A stretch of 64,000 nucleotides of DNA from Polynucleobacter sp. UK-Kesae-W10 (GCF_018881575.1 NZ_JACVQB010000001.1:172986-236985); one strand, 5' to 3'. Numbered from the stretch's first letter, positions 43,881-55,394 are shown. The notes: generated by a model not told the origin, from the sequence alone. Translations and numbers: made by a program.

Positions 43881-44458
43881 CGCTTAATCAGATTTGCTCC
43901 GCCCGAAGAAAAAGGCACGCGCACCCAGTCACTGGAGATATTCCAGTCGCGGTTGTTTAAGGCGTTCACCTGGAATGGCTTTGGTAGCTTGCTCAGATCT
44001 AGGAACATGCGCAAATCTGCTGAATACGATTTGCTGGGGTCTAACTGTCCGTTATCAATCACGCGCCAGCCCCCAATGCTACCAACTGCCTGCAAAGCCT
44101 CTGACATGGTTTTTGCCGAAAAAGTAAAGCCCTCTGAGGCAATGCGATATTGCTGTGTCAGCGGCTGATAAGACAAGCGGGTTTGTCTTTGCGCAAGAAC
44201 TGGTTTTTCATCGAACCAATACCAACGCGAACGCGTGAGATCAAACTCGGTCTGAAAATAGAGCACTACCCCTTTTTGCACAGCATCTTCTAGGCCTGGT
44301 GAGAGCTCAATTTGAAATGCGGCGCTTAAATACCAGTCGTTATCAACCCTCTCCAATTCAAAGGATTTGATTTTGATACCCTCAGCGCTAACGGTCGTTG
44401 AAAAAATACTCAACGCCATCAAGCACAACAAGATGAGTTGCTTAATGCCTTGGCTCAT
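43877..44458 (-). CDS. DUF4390-family exported protein
   Basis: 193 residues with a signal peptide (LILLCLMALSIFSTTVSAEG) and a beta-rich domain; ALEDAVQKGVVLYFQTEFDL-like sequence (here LEDAVQKGVVLYFQTEF) and RWYWFDEKPVLAQRQTRLSY are DUF4390 hallmarks. The gene is regularly found between rsmB and ntrY in Burkholderiales. It may be an accessory of the kinase. It overlaps both neighbours by four bases. Confidence 0.9.
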   Translation of the reverse strand: MSQGIKQLILLCLMALSIFSTTVSAEGIKIKSFELERVDNDWYLSAAFQIELSPGLEDAVQKGVVLYFQTEFDLTRSRWYWFDEKPVLAQRQTRLSYQPLTQQYRIASEGFTFSAKTMSEALQAVGSIGGWRVIDNGQLDPSKSYSADLRMFLDLSKLPKPFQVNALNNRDWNISSDWVRVPFSSGGANLIKR

Positions 44459-45771
44459 GGCCCATTTTTCTTAAACAAAGCATAGTAAAAACCATCGTTC
44501 GCTTCCGCAGGTAAAAGCTGTCCTGGAGCGCCTAATCGTACCGCATTGCTGTGCTGCTGAGCAAACCAAAGGGCCTGATCCTCGCCCTCCTCTGGAAATA
44601 CCGAGCAAGTCACGTAGAGCAAGAGGCCCTCTGGCTTGAGCATCGTCCACGCTTGATTCAGAATTTCACGCTGCCTTAGCTGCAATGCCTTGATATCAGC
44701 CTCGCGACGCAAAAACGGGATATCCGGATGCCTTGCCACAATGCCCGACGCGGAGCACGGCGCATCTAGCAAAATCTTGTCAAAGGGTTGGCCGTCCCAC
44801 CAAGCCGTTTTTGATGCATCGCCACGCTGTATTTTTACTTTTTCGGAGTGCAGGCGTAATCGATCTAAGTTGCCACCAATTTTCCCAAGGCGCTCGCCAT
44901 CTAACTCCAAAGCCAACATCTCACAATCGGCCAATTCCAATAGATGCGCAGTCTTACCACCAGGCGCCGCACAGGCATCTAATATTCGCTCTCCATCCTG
45001 TGGATGTAATAAAACTGCAGCAAGCTGCGCGCCAGCATCTTGCACTGATACCGCGCCGCTATAAAAGCCCGGCAACTCGGAAACAGGAACCGGATTTGCT
45101 AGCAACAATGCGCCGGGCAACGGCACACCGGCAACTGATTCAATTGGAGAAGATGCAATGCCTTCCTCGGTCAATAAAGCCTGATACTCTTCGCGCGAAT
45201 GTTGGCGTTGGTTCACACGCAAAATCAGTGGGGCTCGTTTTGCCTGTGCAAATAAAATCGATTGCCACGCTTTGGAATAATTCCGCTTTAAGTTTGCGCG
45301 CCACCAGGCAGGCACAAACATGGCGATTGGATCAGGTGGATAGTGTGGCTGCCCCTCCGGAGCCTCTACTGTTTGGCTCACTTTACGCAATACAGCGTTT
45401 ACTAAGCCTTTTGCGTACATCGTTTTGTCGTACTCGGCGCAAGCCCTTACTGCCTGATCGACGATGGTATGGGTTGCATAGCCTTTACCCTCCGAACCAT
45501 CGCGCAGAAATAACGCAATGGCCACACTTAACAAGTGATCAACTTCAATAGGGGGCGCCTTAGGTACAAATTGTTTAATCAACTCATGCGAGCGCGTCCA
45601 TTTTCGTAGCGTATCAAACGTTAAACTTTGAACGATGGGTCTCTCATGTGCATCGAGCTGCTCTAACACTTCAGTGAGCGAACTACCGCTCATTACCTCG
45701 CTAATCGCCTGAGCGGAAATCGTAATGGCCTCAGAAAGAGGCAAGCTATGTAATGTTTTTTGTTCTGCCAA
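44455..45771 (-). CDS. rsmB: 16S rRNA m5C967 methyltransferase RsmB
   Basis: 438 residues: an N-terminal NusB-like RNA-binding domain (LLSVAIALFLRDGSEGKGYA; VNAVLRKV) and a SAM methyltransferase domain with ILDACAAPGGKTAHLLEL, DAPCSASGIVARHPDI and the catalytic Cys in YVTCSVFPEE. The start appears to be a TTG at 45771 (MAEQKTLHSL), with no good ribosome site; it lies 24 bases after fmt. Product and length are normal. Confidence 0.95.
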   Translation of the reverse strand: MAEQKTLHSLPLSEAITISAQAISEVMSGSSLTEVLEQLDAHERPIVQSLTFDTLRKWTRSHELIKQFVPKAPPIEVDHLLSVAIALFLRDGSEGKGYATHTIVDQAVRACAEYDKTMYAKGLVNAVLRKVSQTVEAPEGQPHYPPDPIAMFVPAWWRANLKRNYSKAWQSILFAQAKRAPLILRVNQRQHSREEYQALLTEEGIASSPIESVAGVPLPGALLLANPVPVSELPGFYSGAVSVQDAGAQLAAVLLHPQDGERILDACAAPGGKTAHLLELADCEMLALELDGERLGKIGGNLDRLRLHSEKVKIQRGDASKTAWWDGQPFDKILLDAPCSASGIVARHPDIPFLRREADIKALQLRQREILNQAWTMLKPEGLLLYVTCSVFPEEGEDQALWFAQQHSNAVRLGAPGQLLPAEANDGFYYALFKKNGP

Positions 45772-45795
45772 AAGAGTGCGCTCTAAGCCGAAAGG

Positions 45796-46794
45796 CTAGG
45801 CCTTATTTTGAAAGCGGATGGGTTGTTCGGCAACATCAAATGTTTGCAAACACGTCTTAGCATTCATTCGTTTTCCGCCGGGCTTTTGCATTTCTAAAAC
45901 TTCGATCACGCCATCACCGCTCTGTACATATATTCCATCGGGTCCAAGGCCCAGGATTTCACCGGGGGTCGCCCCTTTAGCGCCAACCTCCACCTTGGGG
46001 ATGCGGGAATGCCACAGCTTAATAATGTGATCACCAATCGCAGCAGTAGCGCCGGGAAAGGGATTAAACGCACGAATACGAAGATCCAATTCTTTTGCGC
46101 TTTGATTCCAATCGAGTTGCGCCTCACTTTTGAGAATCTTTTCTGCATAGGTAATGCCATCGCTTGGCTGCGGAACTCGCTGCATATTTTCACCAGCTTG
46201 CAGCCGCTTAAGTGTCTCAACGATCAGCTTTGCACCTAAAGTAGCAAGCCTATCGTGCAGGCTTGCACTGGTTTCGTCTGCGCCAATCAGGATCTCGCCC
46301 GACAACACGGTAGGACCAGTATCTAAGCCAGCATCCATCTGCATAATGCAGACGCCCGTTTGATGATCGCCCGCCTCTAAGGCCCTTTGAATCGGAGCTG
46401 CGCCACGCCAGCGAGGCAATAAGGAGGCGTGGATATTAAAACTTCCAAATCGACCTGGGCGCTCAGAAAGACCCAAAATATCTTGCGGCAGTATCAACCC
46501 ATAAGCCACAACCACCATCGCATCGAAATCTAAGGCAGCGAGTTCTTGGTAGGCAAACTCAGCTTGCTCCCGCTTGTGCGGATCTGCGCTATTACGCCTT
46601 AGTGTCTCAGGCTGTAACACGGGGATGTTTTTCTCAAGCGCATACGCTTTTACTGGGCTTGCTTGTAAATGCATACCCCTGCCAGCACGGCGATCTGGCT
46701 GGGTGAGTGCCAAAACAATTTCGTGTCCAGCATCATGTATTGCGCGCATTGCTTGCGCTGCAAACTCAGGAGTGCCGGCGAAGACAATCTTCAT
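45796..46794 (-). CDS. fmt: Methionyl-tRNA formyltransferase
   Basis: 332 residues: MKIVFAGTPEFAAQAMRAIH, the folate site with FNIHASLLPRWRGAAPIQRA (catalytic Asn-His) and MQMDAGLDTGPTVLS. It formylates initiator Met-tRNA. ATG 46794 is preferred to the TTG just before it. It sits directly after def, eight bases between the genes. Confidence 0.97.
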   Translation of the reverse strand: MKIVFAGTPEFAAQAMRAIHDAGHEIVLALTQPDRRAGRGMHLQASPVKAYALEKNIPVLQPETLRRNSADPHKREQAEFAYQELAALDFDAMVVVAYGLILPQDILGLSERPGRFGSFNIHASLLPRWRGAAPIQRALEAGDHQTGVCIMQMDAGLDTGPTVLSGEILIGADETSASLHDRLATLGAKLIVETLKRLQAGENMQRVPQPSDGITYAEKILKSEAQLDWNQSAKELDLRIRAFNPFPGATAAIGDHIIKLWHSRIPKVEVGAKGATPGEILGLGPDGIYVQSGDGVIEVLEMQKPGGKRMNAKTCLQTFDVAEQPIRFQNKA

Positions 46795-46802
46795 CAATGC
46801 GC

Positions 46803-47318
46803 TTAGCGCTGGCCTTCTAATTCTTTGGCGCGCTTCTTCATCTTCTGAGAAATACGACTACGTTTTAACAAAGACAAATACTCAACAAATACTTTGCCCT
46901 GCAAATGATCTAGCTCGTGTTGCAAACACACTGCTAATAAGCCATCGGCCTCCAACTCAAACTCTTTGCCGTCTAGGCCTAAGGCCTTGACCCGTATCTG
47001 CGCAGGTCTTTCTACCTCATCATAAAAATCTGGTACGGATAAACAACCTTCGCGCCATGATTTTTTTTCGGAACTTGCCCAAGTAATTTCAGGGTTAATA
47101 AAAACCTGCAATTCGTTTTGATCATCGGAAACATCGATCACCACAATGCGCTCATGAATATCTACTTGCGTGGCAGCCAAACCAACACCAGGGGCGTCAT
47201 ACATGGTGTCCGCCATGTTGGAAACGATTTCTTTGATGCGGTCATCTACCTGCTTCACCGGTTTAGCAACCTGATGCAAGCGGGGGTCGGGGTAACAGAG
47301 GACGGTTAATAAAGCCAT
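46803..47318 (-). CDS. def: Peptide deformylase
   Basis: 171 residues with the three metal motifs: [15 protein letters not shown] and the HELDH metal site in [11 protein letters not shown]. It removes formyl from nascent chains. The start ATG 47318 gives [16 protein letters not shown]; the longer reading adds 16 non-conserved residues. First gene of def-fmt-rsmB-DUF4390-NtrY-NtrX, divergent from dprA. Confidence 0.97.
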   Translation of the reverse strand: MALLTVLCYPDPRLHQVAKPVKQVDDRIKEIVSNMADTMYDAPGVGLAATQVDIHERIVVIDVSDDQNELQVFINPEITWASSEKKSWREGCLSVPDFYDEVERPAQIRVKALGLDGKEFELEADGLLAVCLQHELDHLQGKVFVEYLSLLKRSRISQKMKKRAKELEGQR

Positions 47319-47388
47319 ATAGGAATTATCCAACAGTGCAATCGGTCTGTCCTGATTGTTCTTCATCCCCTACAAATCACAATGTCAG

Positions 47389-48078
47389 ATGTCCATGTCA
47401 GCGCCGCCTATCAACCCCACTACCGTCCACTACGGGGATCTCAATTACCCCTCTCGACTCAAAGATCTATATGACCCTCCAGAAAAGCTTTATCTAGCGG
47501 GGGATGCCGAGCTACTCAAGCTGCCAATGATCGCCATCGTGGGCTCCCGCAACGCAAGTGCTGCCGGACTAAAGAATGCGGCTATTTTTGCGCAAGGGCT
47601 TTCTGCGGCTGGCGCGCTCATTATTTCTGGTCTAGCGCGAGGCATTGATGGGGCAGCGCACTACGCCACGCTACAAGCGGGGCCGCAGCACTTCACCGCA
47701 GCCGTATGCGGAACAGGTATAGATATTGTTTACCCTCGGCAACACCGCTGGCTAGCAGGGGCGATCTGCCAACGGGGTCTTTTGCTCTCTGAGTTGCCAA
47801 TGGGGGCTGGGCCGCAAGCCTTTCACTTTCCCAGGCGAAACCGGCTGATTGCCGCCCTCTGCTTGGGGGTGGTGGTTATTGAGGCAGCCGAAAAGTCAGG
47901 ATCACTAATTACCGCCAGGATTGCGGCAGAACTCGGAAGAGAGGTTTTTGCGCTCCCCGGCCCTATTCAGGATCCTCTTTTTGGGGGTTGCCATCGCCTT
48001 ATTCAGCAGGGGGCGAAGCTCGTCACCAGCCCAAAAGAAGTTCTAGACGAGCTGATTTTCCCCAAAAACCCACTTTAA
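47389..48078 (+). CDS. dprA: DNA-processing protein DprA, short form
   Basis: 229 residues, about 60% of the usual length. The Rossmann-like core is complete: IAIVGSRNASAAGLKNAAIF, ISGLARGIDGAAHYATLQ, CGTGIDIVYPRQHRWLAGAI, FPRRNRLIAALCLGVVVIEA and GSLITARIAAELGREVFALP. The N-terminal SAM-like domain and the C-terminal winged helix are absent. It should load RecA on incoming single-stranded DNA. The start at ATG 47389 is the first plausible one. Confidence 0.92.
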   Translation: MSMSAPPINPTTVHYGDLNYPSRLKDLYDPPEKLYLAGDAELLKLPMIAIVGSRNASAAGLKNAAIFAQGLSAAGALIISGLARGIDGAAHYATLQAGPQHFTAAVCGTGIDIVYPRQHRWLAGAICQRGLLLSELPMGAGPQAFHFPRRNRLIAALCLGVVVIEAAEKSGSLITARIAAELGREVFALPGPIQDPLFGGCHRLIQQGAKLVTSPKEVLDELIFPKNPL

Positions 48079-48132
48079 AGGGTCTTAAATGGGGTTTTAT
48101 CCCAAAATAGAGGCTGTTTTACGTGTTGACTA

Positions 48133-48155
48133 GGGCCCCAAAAGGGCTGTTTTTG
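48133..48155 (+). terminator. Possible terminator after dprA
   Basis: GGGCCCCAAAAGGGCTGTTTTT: a GCCC/GGGC stem around CAAAA, then a T-run. The rest of the about 205 bases between dprA and topB holds an AT-rich leader and no gene I can support. Confidence 0.5.
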
Positions 48156-48284
48156 GACTTTTCGGGATTTATCGGTTAATAATAAAAAAGGGGGTTGCCA
48201 TAGGCTAAATCCTGATTTGGTTTAAATTGGTCAACCTTTTCCCCTATTAAAAACATTCATTCAGGCTCAAATTTAGGCAAACGC

Positions 48285-50948
48285 GTGGCTAAAGCATCTA
48301 CCAAAAGCAGTTCTAAGACTTCATCCGTGGACCACCCTAAGGCACTGATCATTGCCGAGAAACCCTCGGTAGCCAACGATATTGCAAAGGCCCTGGGCGG
48401 CTTTACCAAGCACGAGGATTATTTTGAGAGCGATGATTTCGTAATCTCCTCTGCAGTGGGTCATTTGCTTGAAATTGCAGCCCCAGAAGAATATGACGTC
48501 AAACGTGGCAAATGGTCATTTGCAAACTTGCCTGTAGTTCCACCTTATTTTGATTTGCGCCCGATTGCCAAAACAGAGTCACGTTTAAAGGTTTTGCAAA
48601 AACTCATTAAACGTAAAGACATCACAGCGCTGATTAACGCCTGTGACGCGGGGCGTGAGGGCGAACTTATTTTCAGATTAATTGCGCAGCATGCAAAAGC
48701 GCCTCAATCGGTTAAGCGACTCTGGTTGCAATCGATGACCCCGGCAGCCATTCGCGATGGCTTTGCAAGCCTGCGTAGCGATGAGGATATGCAGCCACTA
48801 GCTGACGCTGCACGCTGCCGCTCAGAAGCGGATTGGCTTGTAGGTATTAATGGCACGCGCGCGATGACTGCTTTTAATAGCAAGAGCGGCGGCTTCTTTC
48901 TAACCACTGTAGGGCGCGTTCAAACACCAACGCTCTCTATTGTGGTGGAGCGTGAAGAACTCATTCGCAAATTTGTTTCAAAAGATTACTGGGAAGTTAA
49001 AGCAGAATTTATTGCAGCGGCAGGCGTTTATGAAGGCCGCTGGTTTGATCCCAAATTTAAGAAAGATGCAGCCGAGCCTGACGCGCGCGAGAACCGTCTG
49101 TGGAGCGAGGCCGCAGCAGAAAGCATCGTAGCTGCATGTCGCGGCAAGAAGGCAACCGTCACCGAGGAAGCCAAGCCTGCAACACAACTTGCCCCTCAAT
49201 TATTTGACTTAACCAGTCTGCAGCGCGAAGCCAATGCCCGTTTTGGCTTTTCTGCGAAAAATACCTTGGGCCTTGCGCAAGCGCTATATGAGCGTCATAA
49301 GGTTTTAACCTATCCACGTACAGATGCAAAAGCGCTGCCTGAAGATTATTTAGATACCGTCAAGCAGACCATGGAGAATCTTGCTGAGCATTCACAAGAC
49401 TACCGTCCATTTGCCAAACAAATTTTGCAGGGCGATCCAAAGGATCCGAAAGCAAAAGCAGGCTATGGTTGGATTAAACCTAATAAGCGTATTTTTGATA
49501 ACTCAAAAATCTCTGATCACTTTGCGATCATCCCAACGCTTGAAACACCTAAGAGCTTAAGCGAGCCCGAAGCCAAACTCTATGACCTGGTGGTACGTCG
49601 CTTCTTGGCAGTGTTCTATCCTGCAGCAGAATTTAGAGTGACTACTCGCATTACTGAAGCCTCGGGACATCACTTTAAGACTGAAGGGCGCGTGCTTGTT
49701 AACCCAGGCTGGTTAACGGTTTATGGCAAATCGAACCAGGCAGATGATGAGCTGGTACCGGTGCAAGCAGGTGAAACAGTGCAAACAGAATCGGTGGTCG
49801 TTGTTTCCCTGAAAACCAAGCCTCCAGCGCGCTATACCGAAGCAACATTGCTATCAGCGATGGAGAGCGCGGGTAAATGGGTAGACGATGATGACATGCG
49901 TGAAGCCATGGCTGAAAAAGGTCTTGGTACACCAGCAACACGTGCTGCCATTATCGAAGGTCTATTGGCAGAAAAATACATTGTGCGTGAAGCGCGCGAG
50001 CTCATACCTACTGCAAAAGCGTTTCAACTAATGACCCTCTTGCGTGGCTTGGATGTTGAGGAATTAACTCGTCCAGATCTGACCGGCAGCTGGGAGAACA
50101 AGCTCTCCCTGATTGAGCAAGGGAAGATGAATCGTGACACGTTCATGCAAGAAATCGCCCAAATGACTCAGCGCATTGTGAAGCGTGCCAAAGAATACGA
50201 TAGCGACACCATTCCTGGCGATTACGCCACCATGACCACGCCATGCCCTCATTGCAAGGGCCCAGTAAAAGAAAACTATCGTCGTTTTGCGTGCGAAAAA
50301 TGCGGCTTTACGATTAGCAAAACACCGGGTGGCCGCGCCTTTGAATACCCTGAGGTAGAAGAGCTGCTGCGCGAGAAGACCATCGGACCCCTACAAGGAT
50401 TCCGCAGCAAAATGGGTCGTCCATTTGCTGCAATCATCAAACTTTCGGAAATCCCAGAAGATGATGCCGACTATCCGAACGCTGGATTTAAGTTGGAGTT
50501 TGACTTTGGCAATACTCAAGACGATGAAACTGAAGCGATTGACTTTACGGGACGCCAGGCCTTAGGCGCTTGCCCAAAATGTTCTGGCGCGGTGTACGAA
50601 GATGGCATGCGCTATGTTTGCGAAAATAATACTGGCCCAAGCAAATCGTGTGATTTCAAAACCGGCAAGGTAGTGCTTCAGCAAGAAGTCTCTACAGAAC
50701 AGGTTCAAAAGCTACTCAGCGAAGGCAAAACAGATTTGCTCACCAACTTCAAATCTAACCGGACCGGGCGTGGCTTTAAGGCTTATTTAGCCTTAGGCTC
50801 TGATGGAAAAATTGGTTTTGAATTTGAGGCCAAGGCGCCGGGCGCAGCGAAGGCTCCAGCGAAGAAACGAGCGGGGGCCAGTGCGGCAACCAAGTCTGCG
50901 GCAAAGCCTAAGCGGGCTAGTAAAGCAAAGTCATCCTCTAGCACTTGA
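48285..50948 (+). CDS. topB: DNA topoisomerase III-type enzyme with C-terminal zinc ribbons (GTG start)
   Basis: 887 residues of type IA topoisomerase. TOPRIM: ALIIAEKPSVANDIAKALGG and ACDAGREGELIF; catalytic Tyr in KVLTYPRTDAKALPEDY; GLGTPATRAAIIEGLL. Two Cys4-type zinc ribbons follow (CPHCKGPV...CEKCGF and CPKCSGAV...C). The last 45 residues are Ala/Lys-rich and disordered (KAPAKKRAGASAATKSAAKP). Starts with GTG 48285. The last 166 bases overlap the mnmC-like gene on the opposite strand. Confidence 0.93.
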   Translation: MAKASTKSSSKTSSVDHPKALIIAEKPSVANDIAKALGGFTKHEDYFESDDFVISSAVGHLLEIAAPEEYDVKRGKWSFANLPVVPPYFDLRPIAKTESRLKVLQKLIKRKDITALINACDAGREGELIFRLIAQHAKAPQSVKRLWLQSMTPAAIRDGFASLRSDEDMQPLADAARCRSEADWLVGINGTRAMTAFNSKSGGFFLTTVGRVQTPTLSIVVEREELIRKFVSKDYWEVKAEFIAAAGVYEGRWFDPKFKKDAAEPDARENRLWSEAAAESIVAACRGKKATVTEEAKPATQLAPQLFDLTSLQREANARFGFSAKNTLGLAQALYERHKVLTYPRTDAKALPEDYLDTVKQTMENLAEHSQDYRPFAKQILQGDPKDPKAKAGYGWIKPNKRIFDNSKISDHFAIIPTLETPKSLSEPEAKLYDLVVRRFLAVFYPAAEFRVTTRITEASGHHFKTEGRVLVNPGWLTVYGKSNQADDELVPVQAGETVQTESVVVVSLKTKPPARYTEATLLSAMESAGKWVDDDDMREAMAEKGLGTPATRAAIIEGLLAEKYIVREARELIPTAKAFQLMTLLRGLDVEELTRPDLTGSWENKLSLIEQGKMNRDTFMQEIAQMTQRIVKRAKEYDSDTIPGDYATMTTPCPHCKGPVKENYRRFACEKCGFTISKTPGGRAFEYPEVEELLREKTIGPLQGFRSKMGRPFAAIIKLSEIPEDDADYPNAGFKLEFDFGNTQDDETEAIDFTGRQALGACPKCSGAVYEDGMRYVCENNTGPSKSCDFKTGKVVLQQEVSTEQVQKLLSEGKTDLLTNFKSNRTGRGFKAYLALGSDGKIGFEFEAKAPGAAKAPAKKRAGASAATKSAAKPKRASKAKSSSST

Positions 50949-52009
50949 GCTGTAATTAGCTTAGCTGCTAGAGCCGACCACAATATTCCTCGCGAGCCCA
51001 AAGCGGTCGCCAAGAAAATCCCTGGGCACTGATTCAGCGGCCCAATCATGGGAAGACGGTCGCCCGCAACACAGCGAACCCCAACAAATTCACCGCTTTG
51101 AATCAAGCTTTCTGCGCTGCCCTGCGGATAAGCGAGCAATGATTTTGCTTGTTCTCGATTAAAGTCGTCACTACTAGATCTTGGTGCGAGATCATCCTCA
51201 CCCTCATCAAAACTCGAGCCCACAATCCAGCGATAGCTACCGTCTGCAAGCTGCTCTGCCGGTAGACAGTAACCATCTCCAGAAATGCCCACTCTGGGTA
51301 ATTTCTTTGCCCAAGAATCGTGTTGCCCAACAGCAAAAATACTGAGTTGGCCGCGCACTGGCTTTAAGGGAACGCGTACACCAAGACTCTGGATCAAAGC
51401 TTTACTCTCCATGGCCGCAGCAATCACCACCTTATCCGCAGAAATCATTAAGTGACCGCCTGCGTCAAACAAATTCCATCTGCCATCTTGCTCTTGAAGC
51501 CTTGTAATTCGGGTGCTCCAAAGGCATGTGAGGCCTTCGCGTGCCCGCAGCAATTGCTGACTTGTCTCGAATAAATTTAAACAAGCGCCTCGCGGCAACC
51601 ACACCCCACTTTGTGAAATGCCACAGATTTTTTCAGCCTCCTCTATGCTCAGAGGTATCGCCATATCTTCATCGAGCTCGAGTGAGCGCAAGTGCGCAGT
51701 GACTTCTTCTCGATCAAATATTCTGTCTTTTTTGGTCGGCTGAAATATTCCATGCTGCCGCCAAACCTGAGCCCATCGAGCTTCAGCTAATAAAAATGCC
51801 AAGCGCGTTAGGCGCAGTAGGCGCGGCGAACCTTTACCAATATGGGGATGCGCGATTGCATAAGCATGGCTTGAACAAGCGGTAGCCGGAGAATGTGCAG
51901 CATCGACAACGCAAACCGACTTGCCGCGTTCGAGCAACTCGTGAGCAATTGTTGCGCCACAAATGCCTGCCCCAATCACCACTATTTCATGGTGTTGGGG
52001 GTGGGTCAT
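50783..52009 (-). CDS. MnmC-type FAD oxidoreductase domain, stand-alone
   Basis: 408 residues of the DAO family: IVVIGAGICGATIAHELLER is the FAD-binding beta-alpha-beta; VRGQLSIF, GVRCVAGDRLPMIG and ALGSRGILWSALAA are motifs of the C-terminal half of MnmC, which removes carboxymethyl from cmnm5s2U34 in tRNA. The N-terminal methyltransferase half of fused MnmC is missing, and no separate copy is near. The end (ADLVAALAPARFFAG) still resembles MnmC, so the overlap with topB is real coding sequence. Confidence 0.88.
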   Translation of the reverse strand: MTHPQHHEIVVIGAGICGATIAHELLERGKSVCVVDAAHSPATACSSHAYAIAHPHIGKGSPRLLRLTRLAFLLAEARWAQVWRQHGIFQPTKKDRIFDREEVTAHLRSLELDEDMAIPLSIEEAEKICGISQSGVWLPRGACLNLFETSQQLLRAREGLTCLWSTRITRLQEQDGRWNLFDAGGHLMISADKVVIAAAMESKALIQSLGVRVPLKPVRGQLSIFAVGQHDSWAKKLPRVGISGDGYCLPAEQLADGSYRWIVGSSFDEGEDDLAPRSSSDDFNREQAKSLLAYPQGSAESLIQSGEFVGVRCVAGDRLPMIGPLNQCPGIFLATALGSRGILWSALAAKLITAQVLEDDFALLARLGFAADLVAALAPARFFAGAFAAPGALASNSKPIFPSEPKAK

Positions 52010-52040
52010 TGAATAAATCTAAATAAAAAAGAAGTGTTGC

Positions 52041-53906
<1,866 letters not shown>

Positions 53907-53997
53907 ATGTTTCCTTATGAAAATTGAATTTTTTAATCCAATGATTTTAACATTTTGGACATATTTGCACTCTTCACCCTAGGGGGGTGCAAACCCC

Positions 53998-55362
53998 TTA
54001 CTTGCCGATACAAAATTGGCTAAAGATTTTGCCCAAAAGGTCGTCCGGAAGCAGCCTTCCGGTAATTTGCCCTAGATGATTTTGCGCCAAAGAGAGCTCT
54101 TCTGCGAATAATTCAAGCGAATTGTTGCCATTTTCTGCGAATTGTTGAGATTTTTCAATATGTTCAGCGGCTCGCTCCAGACAGTCCAAATGGCGGCGGC
54201 GAGCTACAATCGCGCCCTCCTGGGGACCATTCCAACCGACTGTTTCAAGGATTTTGAACTTTAACGCCTGAATTCCGTCACCATTTTTGGCGGATATCAA
54301 CAAAGCCCCTTCCTGAGGTGGTTTTTGATCCAAATCTAACAAATCGACCTTGTTCATTACCTCTAAAACCGGACATTTTGATGGCAGGGCCTCTAAAATT
54401 TGGTCTCTAAGTTCATTTGCCTCGTTTTGGGCATTGGGCGCCGTCAAGAAAATGACCAGGTCGGCCAAGCGAATAGCCTCCCATGTGCGCTCAATACCCT
54501 TCGCCTCTACTTCGTCCGTGGTTTGTCGCAAGCCGGCAGTATCAATAATGTGCATGGGCACACCCTCAATTTGAATGCTTTCTTTCACGCGATCGCGAGT
54601 GGTTCCAGCAATCGGGGTAACAATGGCGACTTCTTCACCAGCGAGCCTATTTAAAAGCGAGCTTTTGCCAACATTGGGTGCGCCAGCTAAAACCAGCTGG
54701 ATACCGTCACGCAAAATTTTTCCTTGCTTAGCGCCTTCCCGCAAAGATTGGAGCTTGGTTTTTACAGCCTCCAAACGTTTGCGCGCTTGGGCATTTTCCA
54801 AGAACTCAATTTCTTCTTCCGGAAAATCTAAGGTCGACTCAACCAAAATTCTGAGTTGTGTAATTTCTTCTACCAAGTCATTGATGTCATCTGAAAATGC
54901 GCCTTGCAACGATCTGGCTGCGCCGCGCACCGCCGCCTCACTTTGCGCATCAATGAGATCTGCTATCGCCTCAGCCTGTGCAAGGTCGACTTTATTGTTC
55001 AGATAGGCGCGTAAAGTAAATTCGCCAGGCTCAGCAATCACGAGGCCACTTTCTTTGCCCAACTCCAGGCAGCGCTTCATGACCAACTCAAGCAGTTGGG
55101 GGCCTCCATGGCATTGAAGCTCTAAGACGTCTTCACCCGTAAAGGAGGCAGGAGCAACAAAATAAATAGCAACCAATTGATCAATCAATTGCCCGGCGCC
55201 ATCACGCAAGCTCAGCAGGGTGGCCTGCCTAGGAGATAAATCTTTCTGAAATAAGGCCCGAACAATGGGACCAAGGTCTTGGCCGCTGATGCGCACCACA
55301 CCGACCCCGGCCTTACCAGGAGCCGTTGCAACAGCAATGATGGGCAGCTTTCGAGTCATCAT
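53998..55362 (-). CDS. mnmE: tRNA modification GTPase MnmE
   Basis: 454 residues: N-terminal folate-binding domain (PIIAVATAPGKAGVGVVRIS), helical domain, inserted G domain (GAPNVGKSSLLN, TTRDRVKESI, DTAGLR, NKVD) and the C-terminal C-I-G-K. With MnmG it makes the cmnm5 group on U34. An MnmC-type gene lies 2 kb downstream, so two steps of wobble-uridine modification are encoded nearby. Tandem ATGs at 55362 and 55359. Confidence 0.97.
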   Translation of the reverse strand: MMTRKLPIIAVATAPGKAGVGVVRISGQDLGPIVRALFQKDLSPRQATLLSLRDGAGQLIDQLVAIYFVAPASFTGEDVLELQCHGGPQLLELVMKRCLELGKESGLVIAEPGEFTLRAYLNNKVDLAQAEAIADLIDAQSEAAVRGAARSLQGAFSDDINDLVEEITQLRILVESTLDFPEEEIEFLENAQARKRLEAVKTKLQSLREGAKQGKILRDGIQLVLAGAPNVGKSSLLNRLAGEEVAIVTPIAGTTRDRVKESIQIEGVPMHIIDTAGLRQTTDEVEAKGIERTWEAIRLADLVIFLTAPNAQNEANELRDQILEALPSKCPVLEVMNKVDLLDLDQKPPQEGALLISAKNGDGIQALKFKILETVGWNGPQEGAIVARRRHLDCLERAAEHIEKSQQFAENGNNSLELFAEELSLAQNHLGQITGRLLPDDLLGKIFSQFCIGK

Positions 55363-55394
55363 TGCTGTTGGTTTTCCATTAGGGCATTACTTGC

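Noticed and set aside
53972..53990. CACCCTAGGGGGGTG hairpin between mnmE and pckG
   Set aside because: Short stem without a T-run; too weak to call a terminator.
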